From MKSF01 sp037190225 (GTDB lineage: Bacteria; Bacteroidota; Bacteroidia; Chitinophagales; Chitinophagaceae), in contig JBBCJL010000006.1 of assembly GCA_037190225.1 (NCBI GenBank), forward strand, positions 248,001 to 312,000: 64,000 nt of DNA, written 5' to 3'. Positions 58,953-64,000 of the stretch are shown piece after piece. Below the pieces are notes generated by a model. The model had not been told where the DNA came from and did no database searches. It saw only the letters and a list, made by a program, of their open reading frames with translations. The translations under genes were made by a program, and so were the position numbers. The stretch's first letter is position 1; each line of letters opens with the position of its first letter.

Positions 58953-60980
58953 ATGCGAAAAGCCATCACCTCACCCTATGAACAGCTTATAAAGATATTT
59001 GGCAAATACGCCGGTGGTACCGCCGGAGATTATGATGAAGTAGATCTCCTGGCAGGGATCGTTGAAGTGTTCCGGCCGGCAAAGGGTAAGCGGCCGGCAA
59101 CCGTTGACATCAGCCCGTTGCTGCAGCTGCTGTCTTCAAGAGCGGACCTGAGCACTTTTTTTAAGGCATACCTGCAGCAGTTGCTGCATCGCAAGGACTT
59201 TGTACATATCATATCGGATGCCGGCATCATCAACTATGCCGATTTCCTGTACGAGATCAGGAAACGTACCGTACAGAAGATCTTACCCTATCAGCCGCCT
59301 AAAGATACCCTTCAGTACATCCTTAACCAGGTATTTTATGCTACCAGGGACCCTGAATGGCTTTCCTGCATCCCGCAGGAGCAGCTGGAAAAGCTGTTCA
59401 TCCTCTGCGAATGCAGGTCCCTGTATAGTGAGGATAAATTATCCTATGAGCTGAACCGGCTGTTGTACAGCCTTGAAGTGCTTACCCAGCGCATCTCCGG
59501 GAGGGCACTGGAATCCGATGTCAGCAAAATGGTCCCGGAATATGAGAATTTCGACAGCCCGTTCATTGGGCTGCTGCGGGAAATGTCGGAGCTGCTGGAA
59601 AAGATCAAGAATGACACTCCCAAATATGTGTCAGCAAAGGATATCACCTATAAGCAGGTATGGATCCTGCACCAGCAATGTGAGGATTTTATTGAAACGG
59701 CATTTGCCAATTCCCATAAATTCGGGATTTCCATTAAGGTCAACCAGTCGCTGCTGCGGCTCCGCCAGCAACTGGAAAGGATAAAGGAAGTGCTGCCGCT
59801 GCTGGTGCTGGAAGATGCAGCGGATGCCGGTCACCAGACCATAGCTTTCGGTATGCAGCTCATCCGGTACAACTGCAATAAGACGAATGTCCGGAAGCTG
59901 GTAAGCGAAGGCACCCAGCAGTTATCCTATGAGATCACCCAGCATACTGCGGAAACAGGTGAGCATTACATCACCACCTCCGTGTCTGAATACTGGAAAA
60001 TGCTATGGTCTGCCTGTGGCGGCGGGCTTATTGTAGCTTTCCTGTGCATCTTCAAAGTGCTGCTGGGAAAGGTGGAGACCAGCGGGCTGGGCCATGCTTT
60101 CCTGTACAGTATGAACTACGCTGCCGGGTTTATTGCCATTTATCTTTTCGGCTGTACACTGGCCACCAAGCAGCCCGCTATGACCGCCGCCGCGCTGGTG
60201 AGGGCCCTGCAGAAAGATACCGGCGATAAGGTTCAGGCGGAGCATAAGTACTGGAACTTTGCCGTCTTCTTCGCCAGGGTATTCCGGTCACAATTCATAG
60301 CGTTCGTGGGCAATGTACTGATGGCCTTCCCGGTAGCCCTGCTGCTGATATGGGGCATAGATAAAATTTCCGGCTACAATATCGCGGCTGCCAAGTGGTA
60401 CACGCTGGTTCACGATCTGGACCCGGTGGACTCTCCCGCTATTTTTCACGCTGCCATTGCAGGCTTTTTCCTGTTCGTTTCGGGCATCATTGCCGGCAGC
60501 ATCGCCAACAGGGATAAGCACAACGCCGTTTATTACAGGATCCGGCAGCACCCGATACTCAAAAAGGTATTCGGCAAAGAGCGCACCGGTAAGATCGCCG
60601 GTATGTATGAAAAGAAATGGGCGGGTATCATTTCCAACTTCTGGTTCGGCGTTTTTATGGGCAGCACCGCATCCATCGGTCTGTTCATCGGGCTGGACCT
60701 GGATATCAGGCACATTACTTTCGCGAGCGGTAACCTGGCATTGGGCATATACGGCGGCAGCTTCGATATACCATCGGTCATGATCCTTTGGGGCGTGCTG
60801 GGAATAGGTATTATAGGGCTTGTGAACTTTACCGTCAGCTTTTCGCTCTCGCTCGCCCTCGCTTTCCGTTCCAGGAATATGTCTGTGCTCGAGCTGAAAT
60901 TGGTAGCTATGGCTGTATGGGAGTTCTTTAAGCTCAAGCCGATGCACTTTTTCTTTCCTCCCAGGGAAAAGGTAAAATAA
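58953..60980 (+). CDS. Gcr-family ('site-specific recombinase') membrane protein
   Basis: About 675 residues from ATG at 58953 (in-frame ATG at 58923 gives a ten-residue extension). The N-terminal 340 residues are soluble and helical; about six membrane helices follow (for example LWSACGGGLIVAFLCIFKVL, FIAFVGNVLMAFPVALLLIW and FWFGVFMGSTASIGLFIGLD). It resembles the family named after the gonococcal Gcr recombinase (COG4389). No integrase tyrosine or serine-recombinase motif is evident, so the enzymatic name is doubtful. It converges on the CLC gene. Confidence 0.75.
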   Translation: MRKAITSPYEQLIKIFGKYAGGTAGDYDEVDLLAGIVEVFRPAKGKRPATVDISPLLQLLSSRADLSTFFKAYLQQLLHRKDFVHIISDAGIINYADFLYEIRKRTVQKILPYQPPKDTLQYILNQVFYATRDPEWLSCIPQEQLEKLFILCECRSLYSEDKLSYELNRLLYSLEVLTQRISGRALESDVSKMVPEYENFDSPFIGLLREMSELLEKIKNDTPKYVSAKDITYKQVWILHQQCEDFIETAFANSHKFGISIKVNQSLLRLRQQLERIKEVLPLLVLEDAADAGHQTIAFGMQLIRYNCNKTNVRKLVSEGTQQLSYEITQHTAETGEHYITTSVSEYWKMLWSACGGGLIVAFLCIFKVLLGKVETSGLGHAFLYSMNYAAGFIAIYLFGCTLATKQPAMTAAALVRALQKDTGDKVQAEHKYWNFAVFFARVFRSQFIAFVGNVLMAFPVALLLIWGIDKISGYNIAAAKWYTLVHDLDPVDSPAIFHAAIAGFFLFVSGIIAGSIANRDKHNAVYYRIRQHPILKKVFGKERTGKIAGMYEKKWAGIISNFWFGVFMGSTASIGLFIGLDLDIRHITFASGNLALGIYGGSFDIPSVMILWGVLGIGIIGLVNFTVSFSLSLALAFRSRNMSVLELKLVAMAVWEFFKLKPMHFFFPPREKVK

Positions 60981-60984
60981 TGAA

Positions 60985-61002
60985 TGACTATCTGCTTACA
61001 GG
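60985..61002 (+). repeat. Partial copy of the MITE-like element
   Basis: TGACTATCTGCTTACAGG is identical to the left end of the element at 40407. The next 25 bases (to about 61027) agree at about 16 positions (ATTACA..TACGC), and weaker similarity continues toward 61080. The right end is not recognisable. It lies five bases after the Gcr stop. Confidence 0.5.
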
Positions 61003-61096
61003 AAGCAGCCTGTCATTACAGGTACGCTAACCGCTCAGTGAGCCACATGGTATGCTTTCACTGCCCAAAGATATTACAGCGTGCGGGGTCATAATA

Positions 61097-62914
61097 CTAT
61101 TCAATACGGAGATTTTTAAGGTTGTGACGGTAGGCTTCCAGTAAGGATGCCTTGGTCACATAGCCTGCATATTCATTGTTCTTGGTCAGGAGGATATAGC
61201 TGATATGCTGCTCATCCATCATCTTCATTACCTTATCCGCATGATCATAGAGCGAGGCTGCCGGGGCCTCCGTGATCATACTGCTGAACGGTAGGGATTG
61301 TATGCTTTCAGGATGCAGCAGGTACGGCCGTATCGTGTCAAACCTGATGATCCCGGTTATCTTATGCTGTGCCGTGACCACCGGGATAAACTCCTGGGCC
61401 GTGGTGGCGAACACCTGCCTGGCCTCTTCCCACGATGCTTCCGGCGGCAGTAGCTCCACATCCTTCTTACAGATCATCCAGAGATTGATCTTATTTAAGA
61501 TATTCCTGTCCTTATCTGAAGTGAATACCAGCCCCTTGTCGGCAATGGAGGAAATGTCCATGGAGTAGGTATCATATCGCCTGGATATGGCATAGCTTAT
61601 GGAAGCTACGATCATCAGGGGAACAATCAGCCCGTAGCCGCCCGTGATCTCCGCGATAAGGAAAACGGCTGTCAGCGGCGCATGGAACAGTCCGCTTAAG
61701 ACCGCCGCCATGCCCACTACCGTAAAATTATTGACCGGGAGCTCTTTCAGCCCCGTAAGCGCTACCAGCTTGGCAACGATGAATCCCAGGTATGACCCTA
61801 CGAACAGGGACGGCGCGAAATTGCCGCCATTGCCGCCGCTGCCTAAGGTAAGGCCCGTAGCGACAGCCTTGACCAGCATCGTGACTGCAACAAAGACCAG
61901 GACGATCCAGGGATTGGACTGTAAAGGCTCCGCCAGGGAATTGTCCAGTATATGCTCTGCCTGGTTCAGCGATAAATGCTTGATGCTCTCATAGCCTTCG
62001 CCAAAAAGTGAAGGGAATATAAAGATCAGCGCGGCAAGCATAGCGGCACCGGTAAGGGCCCTTTTGTACACGCCGGAAGCATAGGAGCCGATCATATGTT
62101 CCGTTTTCCGGAACAGCCGCGCATGGTAAACCGAAATAAAGCCGGCCAGCACGCCCAGCAGGATATAATAAGGGGTATTGAAAAAATCAAAGGTCAGCTC
62201 TTCCCGGAAATGAAGCAGGATGTTTTCCTGCATGAATACATTGGCCATCAGCGCGCCTGTGGCGGATGATATGATCAGGGGTATGAACGCGGAAACGCTC
62301 ATATCCGCCAGCACCACCTCTATAGCGAACAACACACCGGCAATGGGCGCGTTAAAGGCGGTAGCGATCCCCGCCGCCACGCCGCAGGCCAGCAATAAGG
62401 TCCTTTGCTTGTAATTTAAGTGAAAGCTTTTGGCATAATTGGAGCCGAAAGCGGCGCCCGTTATGGCGATAGGCGATTCCAGCCCCGCTGACCCGCCCAT
62501 GCCCACCGTGAGAGAGCTGGTGACGATCTGCGCGTACATCTGCTTTTTGGGCATAAACCCCGAATGACGGGCTACGGCTATCATCACCTGTGAAGTGCCC
62601 TTTTCTATCTTACCGCCCAGGAATTTTCTCACCACCAGCACTGTGAGCAGGATACCCGCAACAGGTAAGATGCTGTTGACATAAGGCAGCTTGATAAGCG
62701 CATTCACATACGCGGCGAACTCGAATACCTTATGTGCAAAGGTTTTGAGCACTATCACCGCCAATCCTGAGGAGATAGCCACCAGGACGGAGGAAAGGTA
62801 CAGGAACTGCCTTGCCGACAGGACGGATTGCAGCATGCTGAAAATACCTTCCAGTAAATGAATACCTTTATTGATGGCAATAAAGACCTTATACCTTTTC
62901 TTTATTCTATCCAT
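61097..62914 (-). CDS. CLC chloride channel/antiporter with C-terminal CBS pair
   Basis: 605 residues from ATG at 62914. The CLC core shows GGSAGLESPIAITGAAFG with the gating glutamate, AAGIATAFNAPIAGVLFAIE, and GSGGNGGNFAPSLFVG. Residues after about 470 form a CBS pair (FIPVVTAQHKITGIIRFD and YILLTKNNEYAGYVTKASLL) that may sense nucleotides. It carries anions across the inner membrane. A TATCTTTG -7 box on the minus strand (62924-62931) leaves a leader of only a few bases. Confidence 0.92.
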   Translation of the reverse strand: MDRIKKRYKVFIAINKGIHLLEGIFSMLQSVLSARQFLYLSSVLVAISSGLAVIVLKTFAHKVFEFAAYVNALIKLPYVNSILPVAGILLTVLVVRKFLGGKIEKGTSQVMIAVARHSGFMPKKQMYAQIVTSSLTVGMGGSAGLESPIAITGAAFGSNYAKSFHLNYKQRTLLLACGVAAGIATAFNAPIAGVLFAIEVVLADMSVSAFIPLIISSATGALMANVFMQENILLHFREELTFDFFNTPYYILLGVLAGFISVYHARLFRKTEHMIGSYASGVYKRALTGAAMLAALIFIFPSLFGEGYESIKHLSLNQAEHILDNSLAEPLQSNPWIVLVFVAVTMLVKAVATGLTLGSGGNGGNFAPSLFVGSYLGFIVAKLVALTGLKELPVNNFTVVGMAAVLSGLFHAPLTAVFLIAEITGGYGLIVPLMIVASISYAISRRYDTYSMDISSIADKGLVFTSDKDRNILNKINLWMICKKDVELLPPEASWEEARQVFATTAQEFIPVVTAQHKITGIIRFDTIRPYLLHPESIQSLPFSSMITEAPAASLYDHADKVMKMMDEQHISYILLTKNNEYAGYVTKASLLEAYRHNLKNLRIE

Positions 62915-62923
62915 AATATCCTC

Positions 62924-62931
62924 CAAAGATA
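62924..62931 (-). promoter_or_regulatory. -7 box of the CLC gene with a very short leader
   Basis: On the minus strand this reads TATCTTTG. The start ATG is ten bases below the box, so the predicted mRNA leader is very short. Confidence 0.5.
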
Positions 62932-62958
62932 GTATAGAATATGATAGAACTAGGCAGA

Positions 62959-63156
62959 TCAGGAGTTTAAAAAAGCCTTATTGCCGGGATTCCTGAGCAT
63001 CCTGATGACAAGCACCAGCACTCCGGCCACTTCCATAAAAATTCCGATGGTCAGCAGCCAGTTGGCGCCGGGCCAGTGCTGCAGCTTAAAAAGCGCCCCG
63101 AACAGCACCAGTATGATGCCGAGCGCTATCAGGATAATGCCGTGCTTTATTTTCAT
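62959..63156 (-). CDS. Small GldL-like membrane protein
   Basis: 65 residues with two membrane helices: IILIALGIILVLFGALF and GIFMEVAGVLVLVIRML, joined by the motif KLQHWPGAN that is typical of the GldL N-terminal region in Bacteroidota gliding/T9SS motors. It lacks the long C-terminal domain of real GldL, so it is a paralogous stand-alone version. It lies just upstream of the CLC gene on the same strand, but that gene has its own promoter. Confidence 0.75.
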   Translation of the reverse strand: MKIKHGIILIALGIILVLFGALFKLQHWPGANWLLTIGIFMEVAGVLVLVIRMLRNPGNKAFLNS

Positions 63157-63519
63157 GTGAATACTTGTTTTTACTGTAAAGATACAGACACATTACCAAT
63201 ATTTTACACCTGATCCTGATGCAGCCGCCCGGATATACTGTAGGTAAAAGTGATCACATATACCTATAATAGGATATGACCCGTTATGACAGGTGCGCCG
63301 GGAAGCGGCCGCTCTGCGCGGTCATAGAATGCTGTCTTTATCTCCATATAACAGATAGTCCGTTTTATGTAATATACGATACCTGCACAGATTACCGGTG
63401 CGCGCATGGCGCAGCAGGGAAGTCCGATCGCGGGAACTATGAGAATAGGGGATAAAAAGGATGTATCCGCGCCTCCGATTTTAACTAAAATGAATAAAGT
63501 AGGATAAAGTTTATCTGAT
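63157..63519. other. Intergenic stretch without gene
   Basis: No convincing ORF, tRNA or terminator is visible. A CAGATAGTC at 63352-63360 is the core of the MITE-like end motif in reverse orientation, but it extends only weakly (about 13 of 17). The last part is AT-rich and leads into the accC promoter element. Confidence 0.5.
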
Positions 63520-63560
63520 ATTGTTTAAATTGCACTCTCAAAAAATCAGGATATAATCTT
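63520..63560 (+). promoter_or_regulatory. Conserved leader/promoter element of the accC gene
   Basis: This is the second copy of the element at 916-956: ATTGT, TTAAATTGCAC, an A-run with ATCAG, then ATATAA. The two differ at only a few positions plus small gaps. The ATG follows 13 bases later. Confidence 0.5.
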
Positions 63561-63573
63561 TATATAACTCTCA

Positions 63574-64000
63574 ATGAATAAAATACTAGTCGCCAACAGG
63601 GGGGAAATTGCCCTGCGCATCATGCGCTCCGCAAAAGAAATGGGTATCAGGACCTTAGCCGTATATTCCGAAGCAGACAGGAATATGCCTTTTGTCCGGT
63701 ATGCCGATGAGGCCGTTTGTATCGGCCCGGCCCTGTCCGCGCAGTCCTACCTGAGAGGCGACCATATCATTGAAGTAGCTAAAAAATACGGCGCGGATGC
63801 TATCCACCCGGGCTACGGCTTCCTGAGCGAGAATGCCGATTTTTCCAGGGCGGTAACGGATGCCGGCCTGACCTTTATAGGACCTTCCCATTATTCCATC
63901 AATATGATGGGGAGTAAAATAGCCGCCAAGCAGGCGGCACAGCAATTCGATGTGCCTATGGTGCCCGGTACGGACAAGCCTATACAGGACCTGGAGGAAG
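63574..64000 (+). CDS. accC: Biotin carboxylase subunit of acyl-CoA carboxylase, partial
   Basis: The first 142 residues are inside the window; the gene runs past the right edge. It starts MNKILVANRGEIALRIMRSA and has the biotin carboxylase N-terminal motifs AIHPGYGFLSENADF and FIGPSHYSINMMGSK. The enzyme carboxylates biotin using ATP and bicarbonate. It could serve acetyl- or propionyl-CoA carboxylase, or be the start of pyruvate carboxylase; full length would decide. Its leader shares about 40 bases with that of the gene at 960. Confidence 0.9.
   Translation, partial: MNKILVANRGEIALRIMRSAKEMGIRTLAVYSEADRNMPFVRYADEAVCIGPALSAQSYLRGDHIIEVAKKYGADAIHPGYGFLSENADFSRAVTDAGLTFIGPSHYSINMMGSKIAAKQAAQQFDVPMVPGTDKPIQDLEE

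Noticed and set aside
58953..60980. Gcr-family gene as evidence of a mobile element
   Set aside because: Despite the recombinase name, it is a membrane protein of chromosomal type with no attachment sites or cargo around it.

Overview
The window is a stretch of Bacteroidota chromosome with about balanced GC, most likely from the order Chitinophagales (Chitinophaga-like). The signs are a subtilase with a type IX secretion C-terminal sorting domain, many TAnnTTTG -7 promoter boxes, a GldL-like small protein, the futalosine menaquinone enzyme MqnC, and Bacteroidota families such as DUF3347, DUF6265 and the PepSY-like DUF2874 type. No transposase, integrase, phage gene or CRISPR array is visible. 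Functions rest on motif and family recognition by eye; no database search was run.

Layout. 1-7.2 kb: a partial secreted HMA protein, thioredoxin, a Gfo/Idh oxidoreductase, an AraC regulator, tRNA-Tyr with promoter and terminator, a 17-residue-repeat secreted protein, and the divergent katG/oxyR pair around a 14-bp inverted repeat. 7.4-15.2 kb: a two-component system with a HAEPLYYDL-motif protein and a PepSY-like protein, DUF1304, an aldehyde dehydrogenase and a membrane-linked patatin. 15.3-29.4 kb is a metal-homeostasis island, probably copper: an HME-RND efflux operon (TolC, adaptor, DUF190 PII-like protein, pump) followed by its two-component system on the minus strand, and divergently an AraC regulator with a CxxC N-terminus, a CopA-type P-ATPase, an HMA chaperone, DUF3347 and a multicopper oxidase with a fused C-terminal barrel-like domain. 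29.5-33 kb: an AraC regulator, VOC, DUF6265, and a CLC-F type fluoride antiporter preceded by a clear fluoride riboswitch. 33-38 kb: AAA ATPase/GNAT, AlkB, Ada-like methyltransferase/regulator, hydrolase, a four-cysteine HMA protein and a LolD-like ATPase.

38-48 kb: an L,D-transpeptidase-like protein, a nucleoside phosphorylase, a 189-bp MITE-like repeat, and a giant S8 peptidase followed by two Sel1-like proteins. 48.5-64 kb is mostly core metabolism: a highly expressed outer-membrane protein, MqnC, an arginase-family hydrolase, PurC, fructose-bisphosphatase, an RmlD-like reductase, a thioredoxin-like protein, FabD, a Gcr-family membrane protein, a CLC channel with CBS domains and the start of a biotin carboxylase.

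The main features not explained by ordinary annotation are: the fluoride riboswitch with a start-proximal competing hairpin; the inverted-repeat element with further partial copies; a perfectly paired three-way junction upstream of purC; a leader of about 40 bp shared by the Gfo/Idh gene and accC at opposite ends of the window; and an intrinsic terminator whose T-run touches the start codon of the arginase-family gene.
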